DNA of 64,000 nucleotides from Ideonella sp. WA131b (GCA_023657425.1 JAGTJW010000002.1:734431-798430); one strand, 5' to 3'; counted from the first letter of the stretch, positions 28,334 to 36,061 are shown. Notes: generated by a model not told the origin, from the letters alone. Numbers and translations: made by a program.

Positions 28334-29656
28334 TCAGTCGCCCTCGACCCACTCCACGTGCGCACCCAGCGCGCTGATGTTCTCGGCGAAGCGCGGGTGC
28401 GCGCGCCGCACCGGCGTGGCGTTGCGGATGACGCTGCGGCCCGGGATGCTGCAGGCCACCATCAGCAGCGCGATGGCCACGCGGATGATGTAGGGGCTCT
28501 CGACCTCGGCCGCCGCCAGCGGCTTGCCGCCGAAGGTGATGATGCGGTGCGGATCGCTCTGGAAGGCGTGGGCGCCGAACTTCGAGAGCTCGCTCGTCCA
28601 GCCCATGGCGCCCTCGTAGACCTTGTTCCAGTACATCATGCTGCCCTCGGCACGCACGCCCAGGGCCACGAAGATGGGCAGCAGGTCGACCGGCAGGTAG
28701 GGCCAGGGCGCGGCCTCCACCTTGGGCAGGATGTTCTGCGTGAAGGGCTGCTTCACGCGCAGCGGGCCGTCGGCCACGGCGCGGCTGAAGCCGCCCTCGT
28801 GGTGCACCTGCACGCCGAACTTGGCGAAGGTGCGGTCGATCAGCGGAAACTGCTCCGGCGCCGAGTTCTTCACGACGATCTCGCCGCCGGTGATGGCGCC
28901 CAGCGCCATGAAGGTGACGGCCTCGTGGAAGTCTTCCGCGAAGCGGAATTCCACGCCCTCGGGCCGGCCCAGCGATGCCACGCCGTGCACCGTCAACCGG
29001 CTGGTGCCGATGCCCTCGATGCGCGCCCCGAGCAGCGCCATGAACTGGCAGAACTCCTGCACGTGCGGCTCGCTGGCGGCGTTCATCAGCGTGCTGGTGC
29101 CGCCGCCGGCCGTGGCCGTGGCGGCGCACAGCACGAAGTTCTCGGTGGTGGTGACGCTGGCGTAGTCCAGCCAGTGCGCGTTGGCCTTCAGGCCGCCGTC
29201 GGCCGTGCGCATCACCAGCGCCTCGCGTCGGCGCTCCACCGTGGCGCCGAAGCGCTCCATCACCTCGACGTGGGGGTCGATCTCGCGCACGCCCAGGGTG
29301 CAGCCCTGCACATCGTTCTCGATGCGCGCGGCGCCGAAGCGCGCCAGCAGGCCCGGCACCAGCATGATGGAGCTGCGCATCTCCTCGGGCAGGTGGTGCA
29401 CATCGGGGTCGAAGCGCGTGTCGGCGTGGTGCAGCGAAAGCGTGCCGGCGGTGTAGTCCACCTGCACCTGGCTGCCGAGCTGGCGGAAGATCTCGAGGAT
29501 CTTGCGCACGTCGGTGATCTCGGGGATGCCGACCAGGCGCACCGGGTGGCGCGTGAGCAGCGTCGCGCACAGGATGGGCAGCACGGCGTTTTTGTTGGCG
29601 CTGGGCACGATGCGGCCCGAAAGCGGGCTGCCGCCGTGGACGATCAGGTGGGGCAT
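28334..29656 (-). CDS. Divergent MurA-family enolpyruvyl transferase
   Basis: 440 residues of the EPSP synthase/MurA fold. Lys22-Asn23 in SANKNAVLP, Arg94 in EEMRSSIMLVPG and Cys119 in VQGCTLGVREID correspond to the MurA catalytic positions. MurA proper usually has the loop C-x-I-G-A-R-P-V-D; here it is CTLGVREID, and the protein is about 20 residues longer. It should transfer enolpyruvate from PEP to a UDP-sugar, possibly UDP-GlcNAc; the substrate is uncertain. It is flanked on both sides by REP-like hairpins, and no peptidoglycan or histidine genes are nearby. Confidence 0.75.
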   Translation of the reverse strand: MPHLIVHGGSPLSGRIVPSANKNAVLPILCATLLTRHPVRLVGIPEITDVRKILEIFRQLGSQVQVDYTAGTLSLHHADTRFDPDVHHLPEEMRSSIMLVPGLLARFGAARIENDVQGCTLGVREIDPHVEVMERFGATVERRREALVMRTADGGLKANAHWLDYASVTTTENFVLCAATATAGGGTSTLMNAASEPHVQEFCQFMALLGARIEGIGTSRLTVHGVASLGRPEGVEFRFAEDFHEAVTFMALGAITGGEIVVKNSAPEQFPLIDRTFAKFGVQVHHEGGFSRAVADGPLRVKQPFTQNILPKVEAAPWPYLPVDLLPIFVALGVRAEGSMMYWNKVYEGAMGWTSELSKFGAHAFQSDPHRIITFGGKPLAAAEVESPYIIRVAIALLMVACSIPGRSVIRNATPVRRAHPRFAENISALGAHVEWVEGD

Positions 29657-29721
29657 GGTGGGGGCGGAGCGGAAGTCAGGCCCGCATTGTCGCCGGGGGG
29701 CAGCGCGGGTGGGCGCGGGCA

Positions 29722-29789
29722 CTTCGACAAGCTCAGTGCGAACGGATCGTCAGGCCCACCCACACCCGTTCAAGCCGATCCTGTCGAAG
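29722..29789. repeat. Hairpin repeat, copy 2, supplying a stop codon
   Basis: Arms 29722-29745 and 29766-29789 are an imperfect inverted repeat with the core CTTCGACA...TGTCGAAG shared with copy 1. The stop codon of the acyl-CoA synthetase gene (29770-29772) lies inside the right arm, so the repeat encodes the last residues, ASTGSA. Confidence 0.6.
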
Positions 29790-31530
29790 CCCCCCGCCCC
29801 GCCCGGAGCTCCTCCTGAAGCCGCAGCACCCGCCGCTGCACCTTGCCGGTGGTCGTCATCGGCAGCGCCTCGATGAACTCGATCTCTTTCGGGTACTCGT
29901 AAGGCGCCAAGCGCCCGCGCACGTGCTGCTGCAGCTCAGCCACCAGCGCCTTGCCAGGCTCGAACCCCGGAGCCAGCACCACGTAGGCCTTGACCACCGC
30001 GCCGCGCTCGGCATCGGGCTTGGGCACCACCGCCGCATTGGCCACCGCCGGGTGCTTGACGAGGCAGTTCTCCACTTCGCTGGGGCCGATGCGGTAGCCG
30101 GCGGCCTTGAAGACGTCGTCGCTGCGGCCCTGGTACCAGAGGTAGCCGTCGGCATCCATCACCGCCGTGTCGCCGGTGCGGCACCAGCTGCTCAGAGGGC
30201 TGCCGGTGAACTTGGCCGCCGTGGCGCGCGGGTTGCGCCAGTAGCCGAGAAAAAACACGGGGTCGGGCTCGCCGTGCCCGTCGAGCCGGTGCACGGCCAC
30301 GTCGCCCGGCGTGCCGCGCGGGCACTCGCGGCCCTCGTCGTCGATCACGGCCACGCGGTGGCCGGGGTAGGCGCGGCCCATGCTGCCGGGCCGGGCGGGC
30401 CAGCCCGGGTGCTCGCTGCCGTCGGCCGCCACCCAGCGGCCGCAGTTGCCGACGATGTAGTTGATCTCGGTCTGGCCGAACATCTCGTTGACGGTGACCC
30501 CCAGCGCCTCGCGGCACCAGTGGAAGACGGCGTCGCCCACGGCCTCGCCGGCACTCATCACGGCGCGCAGCCGCAAGGTGTACCGCTCGCGCGGCGCCGG
30601 CACCGCTTTCATGATCGCCTTCAGCGCCGTGGGGAACAGGAAGCTGTGCGTCACGCGGTGGCGCTGCATCAGCGACAGCGCCGCATCGGCCCCGAACCGG
30701 CCCTGGTAAGCCACGATGGTGCGGCCGAAGTACAGCGTGGGCAGCAGCGCGTCCATCAGGCCGCCGGTCCAGGCCCAGTCGGCCGGGCTCCAGAAGACCT
30801 CGTCGCTGGCCTCGGGCCGGCCGAGGCCGAACCAGTTCTGGCTGCACACGAAGCCGGTGAGGTTGCCGATGAGCGCGCGATGCGGGATCAGCGCGCCCTT
30901 GGGCGGGCCGGTGGTGCCGCTGGTGTAGATGAGCACGGCCGCGTCGTCGGCGTGCGTGTCGGCCACGGGCGGCACGCGGCGCTTCGTGGCCAGGGCGGCG
31001 GCCCAGTCCACATCGCCCTGCCCGGATGCGCCGCCCACGGCCACCACGGTGCGCAGGGCCGGGCACTCGGCGCGCACGGCGTGCAGGTTGGGCATGGCGG
31101 TGTCGTCCACCAGCGCCAGCACGGCCGCGCTGTCCTGCAGCCGGAAGGCCAGCGCCTCGGGGCCGAAGAGCATGGACAGCGGCATCGCCACCGCGCCCAG
31201 GTGGTAGATCGCCAGGTGCGCCACGGCTGTCTCGGGGCGCTGCGGCATCACCACGGCCACGCGGTCGCCGCGCTTCACGCCCAGGCCGGCCAGCGCGGCG
31301 GCCAGGCGCAGCGACTGCGCGTGCAGCCCGGCGTAGCTGAGCGTGCCCGAGCGGCCGTCCTCGTGCTCCCAGGCGATGGCGGTGCGGCCGGCCACCGCCG
31401 GGTCGGCCGCCCAGCGCGCGCCACAGACCTGGCCGATGTTGAAACGCTCGGGCACGCGCCAGCGCAGGCCGCCATGCAGCAGCGCCCAAGGTTCAGCGGC
31501 ATGGCCCGGGGCCGCCTGTCGGTCGTTCAT
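29770..31530 (-). CDS. Acyl-CoA synthetase (AMP-forming)
   Basis: 586 residues. ANL-superfamily motifs: YTSGTTGPPKG, FGQTEINYIVGN, WCRTGDTAVMDADGYLWYQGR, DDVFKAAGYRIGPSEVE and TTTGKVQRR near the end. The FWSPADWAWTGGLMD segment resembles medium-chain and propionate-type synthetases. It activates a carboxylic acid to its CoA thioester; chain length cannot be told. The C-terminal six residues come from a repeat hairpin, so the natural end may have been altered. Confidence 0.87.
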   Translation of the reverse strand: MNDRQAAPGHAAEPWALLHGGLRWRVPERFNIGQVCGARWAADPAVAGRTAIAWEHEDGRSGTLSYAGLHAQSLRLAAALAGLGVKRGDRVAVVMPQRPETAVAHLAIYHLGAVAMPLSMLFGPEALAFRLQDSAAVLALVDDTAMPNLHAVRAECPALRTVVAVGGASGQGDVDWAAALATKRRVPPVADTHADDAAVLIYTSGTTGPPKGALIPHRALIGNLTGFVCSQNWFGLGRPEASDEVFWSPADWAWTGGLMDALLPTLYFGRTIVAYQGRFGADAALSLMQRHRVTHSFLFPTALKAIMKAVPAPRERYTLRLRAVMSAGEAVGDAVFHWCREALGVTVNEMFGQTEINYIVGNCGRWVAADGSEHPGWPARPGSMGRAYPGHRVAVIDDEGRECPRGTPGDVAVHRLDGHGEPDPVFFLGYWRNPRATAAKFTGSPLSSWCRTGDTAVMDADGYLWYQGRSDDVFKAAGYRIGPSEVENCLVKHPAVANAAVVPKPDAERGAVVKAYVVLAPGFEPGKALVAELQQHVRGRLAPYEYPKEIEFIEALPMTTTGKVQRRVLRLQEELRAGRGASTGSA

Positions 31531-31593
31531 GGCGCGAGCTTAAGGGCCAGCGTCACGGGCGGACCTGGGGCAACACCCTGTCACGATGCACCG

Positions 31594-31621
31594 TCAAGTT
31601 CCCTGCGCCCCAGGCCGATGA
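31594..31621 (+). promoter_or_regulatory. FliA (sigma-28)-like promoter
   Basis: TCAAGT at 31594-31599, 14 nt, then GCCGATGA at 31614-31621. This fits the flagellar/chemotaxis sigma-28 pattern (TCAAG- or TAAAG-type -35 and GCCGATAA -10). Predicted start near 31630, about 35 nt ahead of the HD-GYP-like gene. Confidence 0.5.
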
Positions 31622-31663
31622 CGCCAACATGCCCCCTGCCGGGGGGCGCATCCTCCGCACACC

Positions 31664-32785
31664 ATGCCACTCGCACCCCTTGCCGCCGTCAAGCACCGCG
31701 TCCAGCTTGGTCAACCGCTGCCCTTCGGCGTGCGCGACGCCGACGGCACGCTGCTGCTGGCGCGCGGCCACCTCATCGAAGGCGCGCCGCAGCTCGACGC
31801 GCTGCTGGCACGCGGCGCCCTCGTCGAGCTGGGGGAACTCGCCGATGCCCTCAGCCTGGCCCGCCTCGCGCCGCGCGACCAGTTGCCCCGGCTGTGGGCC
31901 GAGGCCATCCGGCGGCTCGACCAGACCCTGACGGACCATGCCGCCGCGGGCTTTGTCGCCGCGCTCGACGAGGCCAGCGCCCCGCTGTCGGCGCTGGTGG
32001 CGCGCGACCCCGACCTGGCCATCTTCCACGTGCTGCACCAAGGCGCGGGCGAAGACTTGACCTGCGGCATGCGCCGCTCGCTGCAGACCGCCATCACCGC
32101 GACGCTCGTGGCCCGCCGCCTGGGCTGGGAGGACGACGAGGCCACGCGCAGCTTCAAGGTGGCGCTGACCATGAACCTCAGCATGCTGGAATTGCAGGGC
32201 CAGCTGGCCAGCCAGCACACGCCCCCCACGCCGGCCCAGCGCGAGCAGCTGCAGACACATCCCATGCGCAGCCTGCGGCTGCTGGAGCAGGCCGGCGTAG
32301 ACGACGCGCTGTGGCTCGAAGCCGTGCTGCAGCATCACGAGGTGGAAGACGGCAGCGGCTATCCCGCCGGCCGCAGCGACGTCTGCGACCTCGCCTCACT
32401 GGTGCGGCGGGCCGACGTCTACACGAGCAAGCTGTCCGCGCGCTCCACGCGCGATGCGCTGGCGGCCGACGTGGCCGGGCGCCAGATGTTCATGCAGGAT
32501 CCCGGGCACCCGATGACGGCGGCGCTGGTCAAGGAGTTCGGGATCTACCCGCCCGGCTGCCACGTGCGGCTGCACTCGGGCGAGCTGGCGGTGGTGGTGG
32601 CGCGCGGCAGCAGCATCACGACGCCGGTGGTGGCCTGCCTCGCCGACGCCACCGGACGGCCCCTGCCCCGGCCCGAGCGCGTGGACACCGCCGCCCGAGG
32701 GTGCGGCGTGGCCTCGGTAGTGGGCGAGAAGAGCCTGACGCGACCGCTGCCCTTCGAGCGGCTGATGGCCGCGCTGGTGGCCTGA
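31664..32785 (+). CDS. Degenerate HD-GYP-domain protein
   Basis: 373 residues. An N-terminal domain of about 110 residues precedes an HD-GYP-like domain. The GYP half is intact: HP in THPMRSLRLLEQ, HHEVEDGSGYPAG, and RADVYTSKLSAR. The HD half is not: where active enzymes read A-L-L-H-D-I-G-K this one reads ALTMNLSML, so both metal-binding residues are gone. Active HD-GYP proteins cleave cyclic di-GMP; this one more likely binds or signals. A FliA-like promoter upstream suggests a link to motility. Confidence 0.75.
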   Translation: MPLAPLAAVKHRVQLGQPLPFGVRDADGTLLLARGHLIEGAPQLDALLARGALVELGELADALSLARLAPRDQLPRLWAEAIRRLDQTLTDHAAAGFVAALDEASAPLSALVARDPDLAIFHVLHQGAGEDLTCGMRRSLQTAITATLVARRLGWEDDEATRSFKVALTMNLSMLELQGQLASQHTPPTPAQREQLQTHPMRSLRLLEQAGVDDALWLEAVLQHHEVEDGSGYPAGRSDVCDLASLVRRADVYTSKLSARSTRDALAADVAGRQMFMQDPGHPMTAALVKEFGIYPPGCHVRLHSGELAVVVARGSSITTPVVACLADATGRPLPRPERVDTAARGCGVASVVGEKSLTRPLPFERLMAALVA

Positions 32786-32805
32786 TCGGCGGGCGGCGTC
32801 CGGCC

Positions 32806-32853
32806 GCCGTCAGGGCCGCCGTCAGGGTCGCCGTCAGGGTCGCCGTCAGGGCC
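32806..32853. repeat. Four tandem 12-bp repeats
   Basis: Four copies of GCCGTCAGGGYC between the HD-GYP-like gene and the GNAT gene. The stop codon of the minus-strand GNAT gene is the TCA inside the last copy; each further copy repeats that stop in frame. Confidence 0.85.
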
Positions 32854-33340
32854 GCCCGAAGGCCGCCAGCGCCGGCCCCGTGACGCGGCAAATGCGCCAG
32901 TCGGGCATCACCGTGGCGCCCATGGCCTCGTAGAAGCGGACGGCGCGCTCGTTCCAGTCGAGCACGCTCCACTCGAAGCGCCCGCAGCCGCGCGCCACGG
33001 CCAGCGCACCCAGGTGCTGCAGCAGCGCCCTGCCCAGGCCCGTGCCGCGGTGCGCAGGCTGCACGTACAGGTCTTCCAGGTACAGCCCGGGCTTGCCGAG
33101 GAAGGTGCTGAAGTTGGTGAAGAAGAGCGCGAAGGCGACGACGCGCCCGTCCGCCTCGGCCACCACGCACTCGGCCACCGGCCGCTCGCCGAAGAGGTGC
33201 GGGTGCAGCGACTCGGGCGTGACCACGACCAGATGCTCGAGCTTCTCGAACACCGCGAGCTCGGTGATGAGGCCAACGACCGCCGGCAGATCGGCGGGGG
33301 TGGCGGGGCGGAGGGTGGGCGGGGCAGCGGCGGGGTGCAT
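32846..33340 (-). CDS. GNAT-family N-acetyltransferase
   Basis: 164 residues. The order is TLRPATPADLPAVVGLI, VVAFALFFTNFSTFLGKPGLYLEDLYV, the acetyl-CoA loop HRGTGLGRALLQHL, and VLDWNERAVRFYEAMGA. The YLEDLYV and WNxxAxxFY features resemble diamine (spermidine/spermine-type) acetyltransferases, but the substrate is not certain. It ends within tandem 12-bp repeats. Confidence 0.88.
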   Translation of the reverse strand: MHPAAAPPTLRPATPADLPAVVGLITELAVFEKLEHLVVVTPESLHPHLFGERPVAECVVAEADGRVVAFALFFTNFSTFLGKPGLYLEDLYVQPAHRGTGLGRALLQHLGALAVARGCGRFEWSVLDWNERAVRFYEAMGATVMPDWRICRVTGPALAAFGRP

Positions 33341-33426
33341 GGACGGATTGTCTGCGGGAAAGCGATAGGCTGGGTGTTTGCACAGTGGCGCAGCAACTGA
33401 GCGGGTCTGACGGGCAAACTGCGCGC

Positions 33427-33684
33427 ATGAACGTGGACTGGCAAGACCGCATCGTGACCTCTCCTGACACCTTGTTCGGGCGGCCGCGCATCGCTGGCTC
33501 GCGCATCGGTGTCGACTTCATCCTGGACCTGATGGCCTCGGGCTGGAGCAGCCAGCGGATCCTCGACGAGTACCCACACGTCAAGCCCGATGACCTGCAA
33601 GCGGTCTTTGCCTTCGTCCGGGACTGCCTGAAGGAAGAAGACTTCGTGCTGAAGGCCAAGGCGGCCGAAGGCATGGCGGGCTGA
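33427..33684 (+). CDS. DUF433 antitoxin (VapB45-like)
   Basis: 85 residues of a DUF433 helix-turn-helix: RIVTSPDTLFGRPRIAGSRIGVDFILDLMASGWSS is typical in order, followed by LDEYPHVKPDDLQAVFAF. DUF433 proteins are antitoxins for PIN-like DUF5615 toxins. The frame could start at a GTG at 33385; the ATG at 33427 matches the family. The toxin gene starts 19 bp downstream. Confidence 0.82.
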   Translation: MNVDWQDRIVTSPDTLFGRPRIAGSRIGVDFILDLMASGWSSQRILDEYPHVKPDDLQAVFAFVRDCLKEEDFVLKAKAAEGMAG

Positions 33685-33703
33685 ATCCGCGCCGGGCACG
33701 GCG

Positions 33704-34063
33704 ATGGCTGCCCTGCTGCTGGACAAAAACCTGCCGCGGTCGGCGGTCGACGCCTTGGTCCGAGCAGGCCATGACGTGCTGCACATGGCCCAGGCCGAAC
33801 CGTCGGCGGATGACCGGCGCGTTCTGGCCATGGCCCGATCGATGGCACGCGTGCTCGTCACCTTTGACTCCGACTTCGGCGACCCGGTCTACCGGCATGG
33901 AGAACCCGGCCCGCCGGCCATCCCTTACCTGCGTCTGCACCCCATCGTCGGGGCCGCCGCCGCAACGCCGGTGATTCAAGCGCTGGCAGACAACGTGCAG
34001 CGACAGTTCGTGGTGTGCACACCCGATGGCCTGCGGCGCCGCCCGTTGCCGACGCCTTCATGA
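33704..34063 (+). CDS. DUF5615 PIN-like toxin (VapC45-like)
   Basis: 119 residues. LLLDKNLPRSAVDALVRAGHDV at the start and VLVTFDSDFGDPVYRHG in the middle give the acidic residues of the PIN-like DUF5615 fold, a presumed ribonuclease. It pairs with the DUF433 gene upstream. Its stop overlaps an ATG (34060, ATGA) that is in frame with the cas4 fragment, so translation of the two may be coupled. Confidence 0.82.
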   Translation: MAALLLDKNLPRSAVDALVRAGHDVLHMAQAEPSADDRRVLAMARSMARVLVTFDSDFGDPVYRHGEPGPPAIPYLRLHPIVGAAAATPVIQALADNVQRQFVVCTPDGLRRRPLPTPS

Positions 34064-34354
34064 GAACACCGTCTTGGACGATGTGGACCCCCCGGCCGCT
34101 GTCGGCCCTGCAGCACTGGGCCTACTGCCCGCGCCAGTGCGGCCTGATCCACCTCGAACAGGCCTTCGACGACAACCTGCACACGCTGCGCGGCAACGCG
34201 GTGCATGCCCAGGTCGACCGCCCCGGCTTCGAGCTGCGCCGCGGGCTGCGTGTGGAGCGCGCCCTGCCCCTGTTCAGCGACCGGCCGGGCCTGGTGGGCA
34301 AGGCCGACACGGTGGAGTTCGAGGCCGACGGCACGCCCTACCCGCTGGCGCGGC
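34060..34354 (+). pseudogene. cas4: cas4 fragment, truncated at a CRISPR repeat
   Basis: From MRTPSWTMWTPRPLSALQHW the frame gives about 98 residues of a type I-C-like Cas4: AYCPRQCGLIHLEQAF with the first cluster cysteine, TLRGNAVHAQVDRPG, RVERALPLFSD and GLVGKADTVEF. It breaks off at DGTPYPL, where Cas4 normally continues with the nuclease motif around V-E-Y-K. The next base starts a CRISPR repeat. The nuclease core, C-terminal cysteines, cas1 and cas2 are missing. Family assignment strong; not functional as written. Confidence 0.85.
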
Positions 34355-34391
34355 GTCGCGCGCCCTCTACGGGGCGCGCGTGGGTTGAAAC
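34355..34391 (+). CRISPR. CRISPR repeat 1 (type I-C-like)
   Basis: 37 nt: GTCGC at the start, an internal stem GCGCGCCC/GGGGCGCGC, and a GTGGGTTGAAAC end, the typical layout of type I-C repeats, whose TTGAAAC 3' handle is conserved. It abuts the cas4 fragment. A matching copy lies at 36668-36704 with two differences. Confidence 0.8.
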
Positions 34392-34439
34392 AAAGTCTCC
34401 AGGTGTTATCGACAACACGTTGGGCTTCACAATTGCACC

Positions 34440-35207
34440 ATGCAATCTCGAATCGCCGTCGCGCAGATCACCATGCACTGGACAACGCGCGAAAACGTCG
34501 ACACGATGCTTGAGGCGCTATCCATCGCAAGGCACCACGGAGCCGAAATCTGTGCGTTCTCCGAGTTGGCCGTTACGGGCTTCCATCGCGAAATTGCCAG
34601 AGAAGCGCTGCCCGAAGTAGTCGGCCCAGCCGTGAGCGAACTCCAGGCGAGGTGCGCCGAGCTGAAGATCGCAGCCTCGATCGGCGCACCAACCTTTTCA
34701 GAAGGCGGCAGAAGGCTCATCTCTCAACTTCTCGTCGACGAGCACGGACACTTGTCCGCCACCGTTTCAAAGCAAGGTCTCACTGGGCCTGAGGCGACCT
34801 TCTTCGAGCGCGGAACCACCCGACCCGTCGCCAAGATGCAAGGTCTGCGTTGCTCCGCGGTCATCTGTCGTGAAGTCGAAGACCACGAGCAAGTTTTCGC
34901 AGAGCTGCCGCCCGGAGCCGTAGACCTCGTCTTTGTTCCCGGCGCACTCAGACAGGACCCTGAGAAGCCCAGAAGTGATCCGCCTGAATATGTTCGGAAC
35001 ATCCAGCGCCTCGCGAAGGGTACCGGCGCGTTTGTGGTTCAAACGAACTGGCCGAACGCGCTCAATCGTCCTGAGGAGAGCGTCGACGGTGGCGAAAGCA
35101 CGGTCGCAAGCCCGGACGGCGAGGTTCTCTTGCGCCTCCCCAAGCAGTCCTCCGGCTTGGGCATCTTCTGTCTTGGAGAAAGAACCTTCGCCTGGCTTGC
35201 GCGGTGA
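34440..35207 (+). CDS. Carbon-nitrogen hydrolase (nitrilase superfamily), cassette 1
   Basis: 255 residues. The catalytic triad is visible: Glu42 in FSELAVTGF, Lys in ATVSKQGLTGPE, and Cys in AVICREVEDHE. The last motif is a divergent form of the usual C-Y-D-x-x-F-P. Members hydrolyse amides, nitriles or carbamoyl compounds; the substrate is unknown. The stop is 2 bp ahead of attC1, as expected for a cassette gene. No ribosome-binding site is obvious before the ATG. Codon use differs from the chromosomal genes. Confidence 0.82.
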   Translation: MQSRIAVAQITMHWTTRENVDTMLEALSIARHHGAEICAFSELAVTGFHREIAREALPEVVGPAVSELQARCAELKIAASIGAPTFSEGGRRLISQLLVDEHGHLSATVSKQGLTGPEATFFERGTTRPVAKMQGLRCSAVICREVEDHEQVFAELPPGAVDLVFVPGALRQDPEKPRSDPPEYVRNIQRLAKGTGAFVVQTNWPNALNRPEESVDGGESTVASPDGEVLLRLPKQSSGLGIFCLGERTFAWLAR

Positions 35208-35208
35208 A

Positions 35209-35286
35209 GCCTAACCCCTCGCCCAAGCTGACCCGCTTCGGCAGGCGCTGCAATCCTCCGCGGGCAGCGTAGCTCGAACGATAGGC
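35209..35286 (+). other. attC site 1
   Basis: Starts GCCTAACCCCTCGCCCAAGC and ends GTAGCTCGAACGATAGGC. The two ends form the imperfect stem of an attC; the R' box reads GATAGGC rather than GTTAGGC. It follows the nitrilase-like gene by 1 bp. Confidence 0.7.
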
Positions 35287-35360
35287 GTCGAAGACAAGCG
35301 CCGCGGAGCGCGTCGTGCCTCTGGTGTGGCATGCTTGCGGCTCGTACAGGAGCTCCAGCC

Positions 35361-35585
35361 GTGTCCACGCCAGTTGAAGATCTCGCCGCCCAGGCACTTG
35401 GCCTGCCTCCAGAGGACCGCGCAAAGCTTGTCGAGCGCCTGCTAGAGAGCTTTGAACCAAGGTCACCAGCCCAAGCCGCATGGCTTCAGCTTGCCCGATC
35501 TAGGCGAGAGGAAGTTCGCGCTGGCACGGTTGCCATGGTGCCTGGCAGCGAAGCCTTGGCACGGGTAAGAGCACGCATCTCGTGA
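35361..35585 (+). CDS. Addiction-module antitoxin (Unstab_antitox-like), cassette 2
   Basis: 74 residues from a GTG. LAAQALGLPPEDRAKLVERLL, then AQAAWLQLARSRREEVRAG and SEALARVRARIS, match the small addiction-module protein family (TIGR02574/Unstab_antitox). An AGGAG lies 8 nt before the GTG at 35361, which favours this start over the ATG 30 bp upstream. It overlaps the toxin gene by 4 bp (GTGA). Confidence 0.8.
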   Translation: MSTPVEDLAAQALGLPPEDRAKLVERLLESFEPRSPAQAAWLQLARSRREEVRAGTVAMVPGSEALARVRARIS

Positions 35586-35884
35586 GCTACTGGCTTCATC
35601 CCGAAGCCGAGGTCGAGCTTGGTGACGCTGCCGTCTACTACGCAAAGCACGCCAGCCGAAACGTCGCAGAAGCATTCCTTACTGAGTTCGAGCGAGTCCG
35701 AGATCTACTCATCGAGAACCAGTACCGCGGCCCACTCGGTGACTTCGGTCTGCGCGTCTACCATTTCGATCGCTTCCCCTACACGCTGGTGTATGGGCCG
35801 AACGATGAGCTCGGACCGCAGTTCTTTGCCGTTGCGCATCAACACAGAGAACCAGGCTACTGGTCGTCGCGCGTCGACGCTTAA
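35582..35884 (+). CDS. RelE/ParE-family toxin, cassette 2
   Basis: 100 residues: YWLHPEAEVELGDAAVYYAKHA, FLTEFERVRDLLIENQYRGPLG, VYHFDRFPYTLVYGP and FFAVAHQHREPGYW. The R-F-P-Y-x-L-x-Y strand and A-x-x-H-x-x-R-x-P-x-Y-W end are typical of ParE/RelE-like toxins. It is translationally coupled to its antitoxin; the stop TAA lies inside the attC2 R'' box (GCTTAAC). Target (gyrase or ribosome) not determinable. Confidence 0.82.
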   Translation: MSYWLHPEAEVELGDAAVYYAKHASRNVAEAFLTEFERVRDLLIENQYRGPLGDFGLRVYHFDRFPYTLVYGPNDELGPQFFAVAHQHREPGYWSSRVDA

Positions 35885-36003
35885 CCCCTCGCTCAAGCTG
35901 ACCCGCTACGGCAGGCACTGTAAGCCCGGCCTGAGCCACTCGTACGATCGTCTCAGTCCGGGCTTACAGTACCTGCCTACGCGGGCGGTTTAGCTCGTTA
36001 GGC
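35879..36003 (+). other. attC site 2
   Basis: 125 bp. Starts GCTTAACCCCTCGCTCAAGC and ends TAGCTCGTTAGGC. A long internal inverted repeat (core GTAAGCCCGG.../...CCGGGCTTAC) folds the centre. It shares the ACCCGCTWCGGCAGGC segment with attC1. Confidence 0.8.
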
Positions 36004-36033
36004 GGCACAGGACACACCGCGGCACGCCGCCGG

Positions 36034-36061
36034 TTGACAATACGTATTCATCGCTTATCAT
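36034..36061 (+). promoter_or_regulatory. Sigma-70 promoter with palindrome, cassette 3
   Basis: TTGACA (36034-36039), 16 nt, TATCAT (36056-36061). The spacer starts with the palindrome AATACGTATT (36039-36048), a plausible site for the HTH antitoxin. Transcription would start within a few bases of the toxin frame. Confidence 0.65.

Noticed and set aside
34015..34620. 201-residue frame through the cas4 fragment
   Set aside because: A chimera: cas4 sequence, then the CRISPR repeat, then out-of-frame cassette sequence. Only the part to 34354 is meaningful.
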